Shown here: positions 1 to 7,289 of the stretch, in pieces
How positions within the stretch are numbered: the stretch's first letter is position 1
Layout of the letters: each line of letters begins with the position of its first letter
NCBI GenBank assembly: GCA_040394255.1
Contig: JBEBSP010000020.1
Location: forward strand, 1-20,772
Reading direction: 5' to 3'
Source of the DNA: Agaricicola taiwanensis_A
Lineage (GTDB): Bacteria; Pseudomonadota; Alphaproteobacteria; Rhizobiales; Methylopilaceae
Length of the DNA stretch: 20,772 bases
Made by a program: the position numbers and the translations under genes
Notes under the pieces: generated by a model
What the model saw: only the letters and a program-made list of their open reading frames with translations
Database searches by the model: none
What the model was told of the DNA's origin: nothing

Positions 1-153
1 GACGAGCAACTGGGCCGGATCGAGAAACTGGCCGAGGCCGCGCGCGGGTTCCACCAACTGACCGCGCCGTTGCGCGATCTGTGCCGCCGGTCGTCGCGGC
101 GGCGCGATGAGCCGTCCGCCGAAACGGATCTGTCGGAAGCGGCTGCCATCTGA
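1..153 (+). CDS. C-terminal end of an unidentified protein (partial)
   Basis: An open frame runs in from the left edge and stops at TGA 151–153, giving the last 50 residues of a protein. The readable end is charged and probably helical (it opens DEQLGRIEKLAEAARGF) with an Arg-rich patch (CRRSSRRRDE) before an acidic tail. Codon use is GC-rich at the third position, which fits a real gene end. No motif identifies the family, and the start and most of the protein lie outside the window. Confidence 0.55.
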   Translation, partial: DEQLGRIEKLAEAARGFHQLTAPLRDLCRRSSRRRDEPSAETDLSEAAAI

Positions 154-229
154 AGCCAGTCCGCCTTGCAGGACGCGCTTCGGCTCGGTAGTGACGCGTC
201 ATGCCTTGAGGGATGACGGAGTTTTCGCA

Positions 230-568
230 GTGAGCACGATCCAGTTCGACGACTTCCTGAAGGTCGACATTCGCGTGGGCGTCATCGTGGAGGCCGAGCC
301 CTTCCCCGAAGCGCGCAAGCCCGCGATCAAGCTGAGGATCGATTTTGGACCCGGGATCGGCGTCAAACGATCGTCGGCCCAGATCACGCGGCATTACACG
401 CCCGAGACGCTGATCGGGCGGCAGGTGCTGGCGGTGGTGAATTTCCCGCCGCGCCAGATCGGCAAGGTGATGTCCGAGGTCCTGACGCTCGGTGTCCCCG
501 ATGCGGATGGAGAGGTCGTGCTGCTTCAGCCGGAACGGGGCGTGCCGATCGGCGGGCGGATGTTCTGA
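230..568 (+). CDS. csaA: CsaA-type tRNA-binding protein
   Basis: This 112-residue protein matches the single-domain tRNA-binding OB-fold family (CsaA, related to the C-terminal domain of MetRS and to Trbp111). Family marks seen are the N-terminal FDDFLKVDIRVGVIVEAEPF, the middle RSSAQITRHYTPE, and the LQPERGVPIGGRMF end. CsaA proteins bind tRNA as dimers and have been reported to have chaperone or export-related activity. I chose GTG 230 because the homologous part begins there, the length then equals the usual ~110 residues, and ACGGAG lies 7 nt upstream. A longer frame from ATG 107 would add about 40 residues unlike the family. It stands alone between a gene end and a hypothetical gene. Confidence 0.88.
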   Translation: MSTIQFDDFLKVDIRVGVIVEAEPFPEARKPAIKLRIDFGPGIGVKRSSAQITRHYTPETLIGRQVLAVVNFPPRQIGKVMSEVLTLGVPDADGEVVLLQPERGVPIGGRMF

Positions 569-675
569 CTGTTGCCCTGATGAGAAGTATCCATGCGGCA
601 TGCAACCGTTAAGCTTTTCTGCACGGGTCTGGGGTTTCACTGGAATCTGGTCGCCATAACCCGCTTGAGGCCCGC

Positions 676-1362
676 ATGGCCGTGATCGCCGCGACGAACC
701 AGCAAACGCAAGGCCTGCCGACTGCTTCCACAAGCGGCAAGGGCGCCGCCGTGCCGGCATCGGCCACGGCGGGCTCGGCCCGTTCGCCCGTGGATGCTGG
801 GACCGATACGCGTGCTCCCGCCGTCACGCTGGAACTGTCGCCGCATGCCAGGGCGCTACTGCAGGGCCAGCAGATCCTTCAGGCCCTTCCGAAGTCATTC
901 GACGAACTGGTGACGCAGAAGACGACGGATTTCGCCAAGAGTCTTGTCGCTGCGTTCACCGCCGAACACATTCCGCTGGATGAAGCCATCGCGCTGCGGG
1001 TCGACCGTTCGGGGACCATCCACGCCGAGGGTCCCTACAAGGAGCGCATCGAAAAATACTTCAAGGACAACCCGAAGGCGGCCGAGGAGTTCAAGACGGT
1101 GGCGACGCTGAACGCGCTCCGGGCCTCGCAGGAGGTTCTGCGTCTTCAGAACGAGGAACTGAGATCGGCGCGGACCGAAGAGGAAAGGGACGCGGCCCGG
1201 AACCGCTCCATGCTCAGGTCCATGGACATCCAGTCGCTGTGCGGTTCCATGACCCTGAAGGACGGCGAGCTGACATCCGCCGCGACCAGATATGTGTCGC
1301 TGCTGTCCGAGCGTGATCCCGGCATGTTGGCCGACGACGGCCTGGAATTCCTGATTTCCTGA
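676..1362 (+). CDS. Hypothetical protein with a charged helical C-terminal half
   Basis: This 228-residue protein has no family I recognise. Residues 1–50 are Ala/Thr/Ser-rich and look disordered. A short motif VTLELSPHARALLQ follows at about 50–63. Residues about 130–185 are strongly charged and likely form a coiled coil (NALRASQEVLRLQNEELRSA and a run of E/R). There is no signal peptide or membrane segment, so it is probably cytosolic. Codon use is like the neighbours. It converges on the histidine kinase operon: its stop at 1362 is 3 bp from the end of the kinase gene at 1366. The start at ATG 676 has only a weak ribosome site (TTGAGG). Confidence 0.6.
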   Translation: MAVIAATNQQTQGLPTASTSGKGAAVPASATAGSARSPVDAGTDTRAPAVTLELSPHARALLQGQQILQALPKSFDELVTQKTTDFAKSLVAAFTAEHIPLDEAIALRVDRSGTIHAEGPYKERIEKYFKDNPKAAEEFKTVATLNALRASQEVLRLQNEELRSARTEEERDAARNRSMLRSMDIQSLCGSMTLKDGELTSAATRYVSLLSERDPGMLADDGLEFLIS

Positions 1363-1365
1363 CGC

Positions 1366-2742
1366 TCAAGCTGGCACATGCACGGTCGCCCTCAAGCCCC
1401 CCAGCGGGCTTTCGGACAGGGTGACGTCGCCGCCATGACCGCGCGCGGCGTCGCGGGCGATGGCGAGGCCGAGGCCGGTGCCGGCGTGGTCCTGGTTGCG
1501 GGCGTCGTCGAGCCGCAGGAACGGCCGGAACACGGTCTCCCGATCATCGGGTGCGATGCCGGGACCGTCGTCGTCGACCGTGATGGTCAGATCGTCGGCG
1601 TCGTGATGCCCTTTCACCACGATGCGCTTGCCGAAGCGGCTGGCGTTGCCGATCAGGTTGGCGAGGCACCGCTTGAAGGCATCCGGCCGGACGGTGGCGA
1701 GCGGTGTGCCCGAGAAGGCGGTCTCGATGGGCGTGCCCTGACGCTCGGAATCGACGCGCAATTCCTCCAGCAGGGCGGGAATGTCGACCGGCTGGGCGTG
1801 TTCGCCGCCGTCGCCGCGGGCGAAGGCCAGATAGGCCTCCAGCATGCGCGACATCTCGTCGACGTCGCGGGTCAGCTCCTGCACCTCGGTGCCGTCGTCC
1901 AGCAGTGCGATCTCCAGCTTGAAGCGCGTCAGCACCGTGCGCAGGTCGTGGCTGACGCCGGCCAGCATGGCGGTGCGCTGTTCGATCTGGCGCTCGATGC
2001 GCGACTTCATCTCGATGAAGGCATGCGCCGCGCGCCGCACCTCGCGCGCGCCACGCGGACGGAAGTCGGGCACGTTGCGGCCCTTGCCGAAGCTTTCGGC
2101 CGCATCCGCCAGCACCTGGATCGGGCGGATCTGGTTGCGCAGGAACAAGACCGCGACCAGCAGCAGCACCAGCGAGGTGCCGACCATCCAGACCAGGAAG
2201 ATGTGGGAATTGGAGGCATAGGCCTGGCTGCGCCGGGTCAGGATGCGCAGCACGGCGTCGTCGAGCCGCACGCGAATTTCGATCAGACTGGACCGGCCGA
2301 TGGTGTCGATCCAGAAGGGCCGGTCGAGGCGGCTCTGCAACTCGTCGGAGAGAGCCTCGTCCAGCAGCGAGAAGAAGGGCTTCTGCGTCAGGGGCGGGAA
2401 GGGTCCGGGAGGCAATGTCTCGACATTGAGCTCTAGCGAGGCTGCGGCGATGCGCTGGAGCGTCTGTTGGTCGGCGGCCTTGTTCTCATAGAGTTCGACG
2501 AGAGCCGCGATGTCGCGTGAGACCGCCGCCGAAAGCCGCTGGGTGACGAGCTGCCAGTGCCGTTCCATGAAGACGAAGGCGACGACCGATTGCAGCAGCA
2601 CCATGGGCACCACGATGATGAGCAGCGAACGGCCGTAAAGCCCTTTGGGCAGCGCCCAACCCAGAAGATTGAGCGCGCGCCCCGGTGCGCGCAGCATGAG
2701 CCGCGCGATCCGGCCGATGCGGTCCATGTCGATCGCGCTCAT
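1366..2742 (-). CDS. EnvZ-type sensor histidine kinase
   Basis: This 458-residue membrane histidine kinase has two predicted membrane helices (about 38–60 and 181–201) flanking a periplasmic sensor of about 120 residues. A HAMP linker (about 202–255) starts with RNQIRPIQ. The H box LAGVSHDLRTVLTRFKLE puts the phospho-acceptor at His265. The ATP domain has NLIGNAS (N box, Asn366), DDDGPGI (G1) and GTGLGLAIA (G2). It should phosphorylate the response regulator encoded just upstream. Its ATG overlaps the regulator's stop by four bases (ATGA), so the two are translationally coupled. The layout is that of EnvZ-family kinases. The signal it senses cannot be read from the sequence. Confidence 0.93.
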   Translation of the reverse strand: MSAIDMDRIGRIARLMLRAPGRALNLLGWALPKGLYGRSLLIIVVPMVLLQSVVAFVFMERHWQLVTQRLSAAVSRDIAALVELYENKAADQQTLQRIAAASLELNVETLPPGPFPPLTQKPFFSLLDEALSDELQSRLDRPFWIDTIGRSSLIEIRVRLDDAVLRILTRRSQAYASNSHIFLVWMVGTSLVLLLVAVLFLRNQIRPIQVLADAAESFGKGRNVPDFRPRGAREVRRAAHAFIEMKSRIERQIEQRTAMLAGVSHDLRTVLTRFKLEIALLDDGTEVQELTRDVDEMSRMLEAYLAFARGDGGEHAQPVDIPALLEELRVDSERQGTPIETAFSGTPLATVRPDAFKRCLANLIGNASRFGKRIVVKGHHDADDLTITVDDDGPGIAPDDRETVFRPFLRLDDARNQDHAGTGLGLAIARDAARGHGGDVTLSESPLGGLRATVHVPA

Positions 2743-3437
2743 GCGTCCACGAGCAGGCGGTAGCCGATGCCGCGCACGGTCTGGAGATGGGCCGGATTGG
2801 CCGGATCGGCCTCGATCTTGCGGCGCAGGCGATTGATCTGGACATCGACCGCGCGCTCGCCGGCGGCATCGGAGCCAACGAGGACGAGGCGGGGTACGGT
2901 GTCGCCGTGCTTGGCGGCGAGGATCTTCAAAAGCTCCCGTTCCCTCTCCGTCAGACGGATGGTCTCGTCGCCCCGCTTCAGCTCGCCCCGCGCCGGATCG
3001 AAGGAGAAGGGACCGAAGCGCAGCGCCGCCGGGGCCACCGCCGGCGCGGCCCGCTTCAGGATGTTGGCGATGCGCAGCAGAAGCTCGCGCGGCTCGAAGG
3101 GCTTGGGGACATAGTCGTCGACGCCGGTCTCCAGCCCTTCGACCCGGGCGTCGGGCTCCGACCGGGCGGTCAGCAACAGGATCGGGACGCGGGACCGGCT
3201 CTTGAGATCGCGGGCAAGGTCGAGGCCGCTTTCCCCCGGCATCATGACGTCCAGCACCAGGAGGTCGAAGGTCAGTCCGGCCAGACGGTCGCGCGCCTCC
3301 GCCGCCGAGGCGGCGGTGGTGACGCGGTAGCCGTGGTCCATGAGGAAGCGCGCGAGCAGCGAGCGAATGCGGCTGTCATCGTCGACCACAAGGATGTGCT
3401 GTGCATCATCGGTGAGGGCGCGGGATGGCGCCGCCAT
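2739..3437 (-). CDS. petR: OmpR-family response regulator (PetR-like)
   Basis: This 232-residue regulator has an N-terminal receiver domain (about 14–125) with the acidic cluster VVDDDS (Asp19–21), phospho-acceptor Asp63 in LLVLDVMMPGE, Thr90 and Lys112 in PKPFEP. It is followed by an OmpR/PhoB winged-helix DNA-binding domain (about 140–230, RLTERERELLKILA and VRGIGYRLL). It lies 2 bp after the MarR gene and overlaps the kinase gene by 4 bp, so all three form one operon. The pair MarR plus OmpR-type regulator resembles petP–petR of Rhodobacter, which is needed for cytochrome bc1 expression and growth. Here no bc1 genes are adjacent, so the gene symbol rests on family and order only. Confidence 0.88.
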   Translation of the reverse strand: MAAPSRALTDDAQHILVVDDDSRIRSLLARFLMDHGYRVTTAASAAEARDRLAGLTFDLLVLDVMMPGESGLDLARDLKSRSRVPILLLTARSEPDARVEGLETGVDDYVPKPFEPRELLLRIANILKRAAPAVAPAALRFGPFSFDPARGELKRGDETIRLTERERELLKILAAKHGDTVPRLVLVGSDAAGERAVDVQINRLRRKIEADPANPAHLQTVRGIGYRLLVDA

Positions 3438-3439
3438 GG

Positions 3440-3949
3440 TCAGGCCTGTTCTTGCGGTCCGCCCGGAACGGAGAAGACGCGCTGCTTGACCGCGTTGCGC
3501 TCCGTTTCGTCGACCATGCCTATCAGGAAGTTCATCGCCGTATCGTGTCCGTCGGGGCCCATGTTCGCAAGCGCGCCCTCGACCCGCCGTGTCTGGAGGC
3601 CGGCGAGTTCATGGGCCAGTTTCATGCCCTTGGCCGTGATGTACAAGAGCCTTTGCCGCCTGTCGGTGCTGCCGTGGCGGCTTTCGACGAAGCCCTGATC
3701 CACCAGATCGCGCAGCACGCGCCCGAGGCTCTGCTTGGTGATCTTGAGGATGTCGAGCAGTTCCGTCACCTTGAGACCGGGATGCCTGTTGACGAAATGC
3801 AGCACCCGGTGATGCGCTCGCCCGAAGCCGTATTCTTCCAGGATGCTGTCGGGATCCTTGATGAAATCCCGATAGGCGAAAAAAAGCAGCTCGATCAGAT
3901 CGTAGACCGGAGCCGGCGGGGCGGGCTTGTGGCGTTCCGTTGCATGCAC
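3440..3949 (-). CDS. petP: MarR-family winged-helix regulator (PetP-like)
   Basis: This is a 169-residue MarR-type dimeric DNA-binding protein. The family pattern is clear: YDLIELLFFAYRDF near the N-terminus, FGRAHHRVLHFVNRHPGLKV, the recognition-helix region LLDILKITKQSLGRVLRDLV and the wing HGSTDRRQRLLYIT. The frame is open to 4096, but the first ~49 extra residues look non-coding. I chose GTG 3949 because the protein then has normal MarR length, GAGGGA lies 9 nt upstream, and a 19-bp inverted repeat (3973–3991) falls just in front, where an autoregulatory operator would sit. It heads the operon with the response regulator and kinase. The petP name is by similarity of order and family. Confidence 0.85.
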   Translation of the reverse strand: MHATERHKPAPPAPVYDLIELLFFAYRDFIKDPDSILEEYGFGRAHHRVLHFVNRHPGLKVTELLDILKITKQSLGRVLRDLVDQGFVESRHGSTDRRQRLLYITAKGMKLAHELAGLQTRRVEGALANMGPDGHDTAMNFLIGMVDETERNAVKQRVFSVPGGPQEQA

Positions 3950-3972
3950 GACAGGGCGTCCCTCAATATTAC

Positions 3973-3991
3973 GTAAGTCTCGTTGACTTAC
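3973..3991. promoter_or_regulatory. Inverted repeat, probable MarR/PetP operator
   Basis: GTAAGTC-TCGTT-GACTTAC is a perfect 7-bp inverted repeat with a 5-nt spacer. Its size suits a MarR dimer. It lies 24 bp before the proposed start of the MarR gene and about 200 bp before the divergent ilvE. The right half overlaps a good −35 match (TTGACT, 3983–3988) for transcription towards ilvE. The operator role is inferred from position and symmetry. Confidence 0.55.
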
Positions 3992-4011
3992 TTTTTTTGG
4001 CGAAGCATCAT
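3983..4011 (+). promoter_or_regulatory. Candidate sigma-70-type promoter for ilvE
   Basis: TTGACT (3983–3988) and CATCAT (4006–4011) are spaced by exactly 17 bp. The −35 overlaps the right arm of the inverted repeat, and the −10 lies inside a second small palindrome, AAGCATCATGCTT (4003–4015). Transcription from here would give ilvE a leader of roughly 175 nt, which includes a weak hairpin at 4153–4174 (GCCGCT / AGCGGC) just before the ribosome site. It is a consensus match only. Confidence 0.35.
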
Positions 4012-4194
4012 GCTTGCGGCTTTTTGCGACACGAACTGCCCACGAGAATATGCTAGCGGTCGAATCATCCTGCAACTTGAACCATAATCGGAACAAGCGG
4101 AAGATAGCTGTTTCCGGGTCGCGCGATCGATTTCGGGTGTCATAAAACGAACGCCGCTCATGGTGAGAAGCGGCCCTGTGCGGAGGACTATGTC

Positions 4195-5091
4195 ATGGCT
4201 GGTGAGCCTTTCGACAAACGCGATGGTGTCATCTGGATGGATGGCAAGCTGGTGCCGTGGAATGACGCCACTGTGCATGTGCTCACGCACGGGCTTCACT
4301 ATGCCAGCGCCGTGTTCGAGGGCGAGCGGGCCTATGGCGGCACAGTGTTCAAGCTGACCGAGCACAACCAGCGCCTGATCGACAGCGCGAAGATCCTCGG
4401 CTTCGATATCCCCTATTCGCTGTCCGAGATCGACGCCGCGACCAAGCTCGTGCTGGAAAAGCAGGGTTACAAGGACGCCTACCTGCGGCCGATCGCCTGG
4501 CGCGGCAGCGAGATGATGGGCGTTTCGGCGCAGAACAACACCATCCACCTCGCCATTGCCGCCTGGGAATGGCCGAGCTATTTCGATCCGGCGCAGCGGC
4601 TCAAGGGCCTGCGTCTCGACATCGCCGAATGGCGCCGCCCCGATCCGAGGACCATCCCGTCCAAGTCCAAGGCCGCCGGTCTCTACATGATCTGCACGCT
4701 GTCCAAGCATGCCGCCGAGAAGAAGGGCTATGCCGACGCACTGATGCTCGATTGGCGCGGTCAGGTGGCGGAATGCACCGGGGCGAACATCTTCTTCGTC
4801 AAGGACGGCGTCATCCACACGCCGACGCCGGACTGTTTCCTCGACGGCATCACCCGCCGCACGGTCATCGGGCTCGCCAAGGCGCGCGGCATCGAGGTGG
4901 TCGAGCGGGCGATCATGCCGGAGGAGCTTGAAGGCTTCCAGCAGTGCTTCATCACCGGCACGGCGGCGGAAGTGACCCCCGTGGGCGAGATCGGCCCCTA
5001 CCGCTTCGAGGTCGGCGATGTCGTCCAGGCGTTGATGGGTGATTACATGGCGCTGGTGCAGCAGAAGACCGGCGCTGACGTCGCGGCCTGA
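4195..5091 (+). CDS. ilvE: Branched-chain amino acid aminotransferase
   Basis: This 298-residue fold-type IV PLP enzyme transfers the amino group between glutamate and the 2-oxo acids of leucine, isoleucine and valine, the last step of their synthesis. Family marks are the N-terminal VIWMDGKLVPWNDA, HGLHYASAVFEG, YLRPIAWRG, the PLP lysine in IPSKSKAAGLY (Lys159) and ECTGANIFFVKDG. Length is normal. ATG 4195 has a strong CGGAGGA site 7 nt upstream. It is divergent from the MarR/OmpR/kinase operon and shares its control region. It is followed by a palindromic element that begins inside the stop codon and then by a terminator. D-amino acid and 4-amino-4-deoxychorismate enzymes of the same fold are less likely given the motifs. 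Confidence 0.95.
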   Translation: MAGEPFDKRDGVIWMDGKLVPWNDATVHVLTHGLHYASAVFEGERAYGGTVFKLTEHNQRLIDSAKILGFDIPYSLSEIDAATKLVLEKQGYKDAYLRPIAWRGSEMMGVSAQNNTIHLAIAAWEWPSYFDPAQRLKGLRLDIAEWRRPDPRTIPSKSKAAGLYMICTLSKHAAEKKGYADALMLDWRGQVAECTGANIFFVKDGVIHTPTPDCFLDGITRRTVIGLAKARGIEVVERAIMPEELEGFQQCFITGTAAEVTPVGEIGPYRFEVGDVVQALMGDYMALVQQKTGADVAA

Positions 5092-5230
5092 GACCGGCTT
5101 TCAAATGGGTGATGCCTTGCTGCAAACGGCGCTGTCCTGCGCTCCGGTGCTCACGTACTGATGTACGCTCCGCTCCGGTGCTCGGACATCACCGTTTTCG
5201 CCACGGCCTGACCCATTTAAAGCCAGTCTC
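5090..5230. repeat. 141-bp palindromic intergenic element
   Basis: The whole stretch is one long imperfect inverted repeat centred at 5160/5161 (loop TGAT, innermost stem CGTAC/GTACG). The outer arms are GAGACCGGCTTTCAAATGGGT (5090–5110, here counted from the second base of the ilvE stop codon) and the near-exact complement at 5211–5230. Inside each arm lies a direct copy of GCTCCGGTGCTC (5141–5152 and 5172–5183). It holds no reading frame. It resembles in size and form the palindromic intergenic families of rhizobia and Brucella (RIME, Bru-RS), though I cannot show it is a member. Confidence 0.75.
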
Positions 5231-5252
5231 TGCGTGCAAGCATCTTATGCAA

Positions 5253-5280
5253 ACGCCGGACTTCGTGTCCGGCGTTTTTC
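5253..5280 (+). terminator. Rho-independent terminator of ilvE
   Basis: ACGCCGGAC (5253–5261) pairs perfectly with GTCCGGCGT (5267–5275) around loop TTCGT and runs into a T tract (5275–5279). It lies 162 bp after the ilvE stop, beyond the palindromic element, and directly before the converging polymerase gene end at 5283. Confidence 0.85.
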
Positions 5281-5282
5281 GT

Positions 5283-6536
5283 TCAGAAATCCGCCAGATC
5301 CGGAATACGCCCGAAGGCGATCTTCGCCCCGGCGTAGCCGCCCGGAGGTTCGTGCCGCAGGCCAAAACTGACCATGGACTTGCCGTAGCGGGCGTTGAGC
5401 GTGTCGGCGATGTCGGTCAACCGCTCCCAGCGGTCGTGCTCGGCCTGTTCGGTGGGAGTGGTGAAGAGGTCGCGCTGGCCCGCGCCGATGGCCGTCAGGC
5501 CATGGAGGGTGACGTGCAGCGATCTGGCGCGGCGCGGGGCCGCGCCGCTCGTCCAGCCGCTTTTGAACAGGCGGTCGAGCGCGGCGAGCAGGTTGCGGTC
5601 GTCGTGCAGCGGCGGGAAGCGGTTCTCCGTGGCCCAGGCCTCGCCCTTCTCGCCGCGTATCCAGAGCATCAGCGCCCCGGCCTCGAAGCCCTCGCGGCGC
5701 ATGCGGCGCGCGGCCTTCACCAGCAGCAGGCGGGCGCAGTCGCGCTGGCGTTCCGGCTGCCGCCAGTCCCAGGCCAGCACCCGGCCGTGGCCGAACATGC
5801 GGCGCCGGGTTTCCTCGCGCTCGAGGGCATAGCCGTGGAGGCCGGCCCAGAAGCGCTCGCCCTCGACATTGCCCCAGATGGCGCGGGCCTGCTTCGGCGC
5901 CAGCGCCCAGAGCGCCGCCATGTCGGCGATGTCCATGCCCGACAGGCGCTCCCACATGCCGGGGCCGATGCCGGGGATCTCGCGCAGGTGCAGTCCCATC
6001 AACCGGCCCGGCAGATCCTCGGGCCGGATCATGACAAGACCGTCCGGTTTTTCCATCTCGGCGGCGAGCTTGGCCAGCAGCTCATTTGGCGCAAGGCCGA
6101 TGGAGGCGGTGAGGGCGGGGCCGAAGGCGTCGCGCAGCCGCTGCTTGATCTCACGGGCAATCTCGTGGCCGCGTTCGGCCTCATCCGCGGTCAGGACGCA
6201 GACCATCTCGTCGATGGAGCGCACGCCGGTGACGTGGATGACATCCTCAACCGCTTCACGGATGGCGTGGTGCAGTTTCACATAGAGGTCGGGACGCGCC
6301 ACCTTGATGACGATGCCGGGGCAGATGCGGCGCGCCTCGCGCACCTTGGTGCCGACCTTGAAGCCATGGGCCTTCTTGGCCTCGCGGCTGGCGGCGATCA
6401 GGCTGGTGGCCTCGCTGTCCAGCGGGACGACGCCGACCGGCCTTCCGATCAGGCTGGGATCGAAGTGTTGTTCGGCGCTGGCGAAGAAGCCGTCGAAGTC
6501 GATGTAGAGCCGCTCGATGCGGTCGGGCCTGCGCAT
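5283..6536 (-). CDS. Y-family (DinB-like) translesion DNA polymerase
   Basis: This 417-residue Y-family polymerase, an error-prone enzyme, copies damaged DNA. Catalytic acids are Asp13 in YIDFDGFFASAE (steric-gate Phe18) and Asp109/Glu110 in VRSIDEMV. A helix-hairpin-helix follows at 188–199 (IPGIGPGMWERL), then the little-finger region. QRDLF (354–358) fits the QxxLF clamp-binding pentapeptide, but it sits inside the chain, not at the end as in Pol IV. The palm motif differs from classical DinB (HVDMDAFF), so this is a divergent subgroup and I do not assign dinB. A perfect alphaproteobacterial SOS box lies 18 bp before the ATG. It follows moaE but has its own control site. Confidence 0.88.
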   Translation of the reverse strand: MRRPDRIERLYIDFDGFFASAEQHFDPSLIGRPVGVVPLDSEATSLIAASREAKKAHGFKVGTKVREARRICPGIVIKVARPDLYVKLHHAIREAVEDVIHVTGVRSIDEMVCVLTADEAERGHEIAREIKQRLRDAFGPALTASIGLAPNELLAKLAAEMEKPDGLVMIRPEDLPGRLMGLHLREIPGIGPGMWERLSGMDIADMAALWALAPKQARAIWGNVEGERFWAGLHGYALEREETRRRMFGHGRVLAWDWRQPERQRDCARLLLVKAARRMRREGFEAGALMLWIRGEKGEAWATENRFPPLHDDRNLLAALDRLFKSGWTSGAAPRRARSLHVTLHGLTAIGAGQRDLFTTPTEQAEHDRWERLTDIADTLNARYGKSMVSFGLRHEPPGGYAGAKIAFGRIPDLADF

Positions 6537-6553
6537 GGTGCCTGTCTCTATAA

Positions 6554-6568
6554 GAACATAGAGTGAAC
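6554..6568 (-). promoter_or_regulatory. LexA (SOS) box
   Basis: On the minus strand the site reads GTTC-ACTCTAT-GTTC, an exact match to the direct-repeat LexA site GTTC-N7-GTTC used in alphaproteobacteria. It sits 18 bp upstream of the polymerase start codon, in the 47-bp gap after moaE. The gene family and the position both suit SOS induction. Confidence 0.85.
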
Positions 6569-6583
6569 ATTAGGCGTTTGCTG

Positions 6584-7036
6584 TCAGGGAGTCGAGTCGC
6601 GCCAGCGTCTTGCAGCCACATCATCCGCGGCCTTGGCCTCGACCCAGCCGCCGTCCGGCCCCTCTTCCTTCTTCCAGAAGGGAGCGTTGGTCTTGAGGTG
6701 GTCCATCAGATAGCCCGCCGTCTCGAAGGCCTCGGTCCGGTGCGCGGCGGCGACCATGACATGCACGATGACCTCGCCGGGCAGGACCCGGCCATGGCGG
6801 TGGACGACGGCGAGATCGAGGATCGCCCAGCGCGCGCGGGCCTCGCCCGCGATGCGCTCGATCTCGGCCTCGGCCATACCGGGGTAATGCTCGATGTGGA
6901 GCGCGGCGAGACGGCCGCCTTCGTCCCGGCAGAGGCCGGTGAAAGCGATCACCGCCCCCGCATCGCCACGGCCTTCGGCGAAGCGGGCGGTTTCGGCCGC
7001 GATGTCGATGGGCGCGGACTGGATGCGGACGTCCAT
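6584..7036 (-). CDS. moaE: Molybdopterin synthase catalytic subunit
   Basis: This 150-residue MoaE is the large subunit that, with thiocarboxylated MoaD, puts the dithiolene sulfurs into precursor Z (cPMP) during molybdenum cofactor synthesis. Seen are AGAVIAFTGLCRDEG, LHIEHYPGMAEAEI, AVVHRHGRVLPGE and the active-site segment YLMDHLKTNAPFWKKE. In it, Lys115 and Lys122 match the catalytic lysines of the E. coli protein. Length is normal. The ATG comes one base after the moaD stop, so the two subunits are coupled. Confidence 0.96.
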   Translation of the reverse strand: MDVRIQSAPIDIAAETARFAEGRGDAGAVIAFTGLCRDEGGRLAALHIEHYPGMAEAEIERIAGEARARWAILDLAVVHRHGRVLPGEVIVHVMVAAAHRTEAFETAGYLMDHLKTNAPFWKKEEGPDGGWVEAKAADDVAARRWRDSTP

Positions 7037-7037
7037 G

Positions 7038-7289
7038 TCAGCCGCCGGTCATGGGCGGAAACAGCGCGACCTCGGTGACGCCGGCAAGTGAGGCGTCATG
7101 AGGCGCATGGTGCTTGTCGAGCGCGGCGCGGATCACCTCGGGGCGCTCGAAGGCATGGGCGTAGGCCTCGTCGCGCGTGGCCAGCCAGCCGATCAACGCG
7201 GACACGGTGTCGACGCTATCGGGCAGGTCGATGTCTTCCTCCGCCAGACCGATGCGCTCGCGCACCCAGGCGAAGTAGACCAGTTTCAC
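7038..7289 (-). CDS. moaD: Molybdopterin synthase sulfur carrier subunit
   Basis: This 83-residue ubiquitin-like sulfur carrier starts KLVYFAWVRERIG and ends in VALFPPMTGG. The C-terminal Gly-Gly is adenylated and thiocarboxylated by MoeB, and the sulfur is then used by MoaE. I chose GTG 7289 because it gives the normal MoaD length and begins exactly at the first beta strand. It overlaps the pgsA stop by four bases (GTGA), showing pgsA–moaD–moaE to be one transcript with coupled translation. A longer frame upstream lies inside pgsA and is not homologous. Confidence 0.93.
   Translation of the reverse strand: MKLVYFAWVRERIGLAEEDIDLPDSVDTVSALIGWLATRDEAYAHAFERPEVIRAALDKHHAPHDASLAGVTEVALFPPMTGG

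Noticed and set aside
3950..4096. N-terminal extension of the MarR protein by 49 residues
   Set aside because: The extra residues do not look like MarR, the sequence is AT-rich, and it contains the probable operator and promoters.
3988..4818. Minus-strand frame of 276 residues across the start of ilvE
   Set aside because: It is a shadow of ilvE, whose own motifs and ribosome site are clear.
5109..6566. Long plus-strand frame opposite the Y-family polymerase
   Set aside because: It is Ala/Gly/His-rich shadow sequence with no motif, while the minus strand encodes a complete polymerase.
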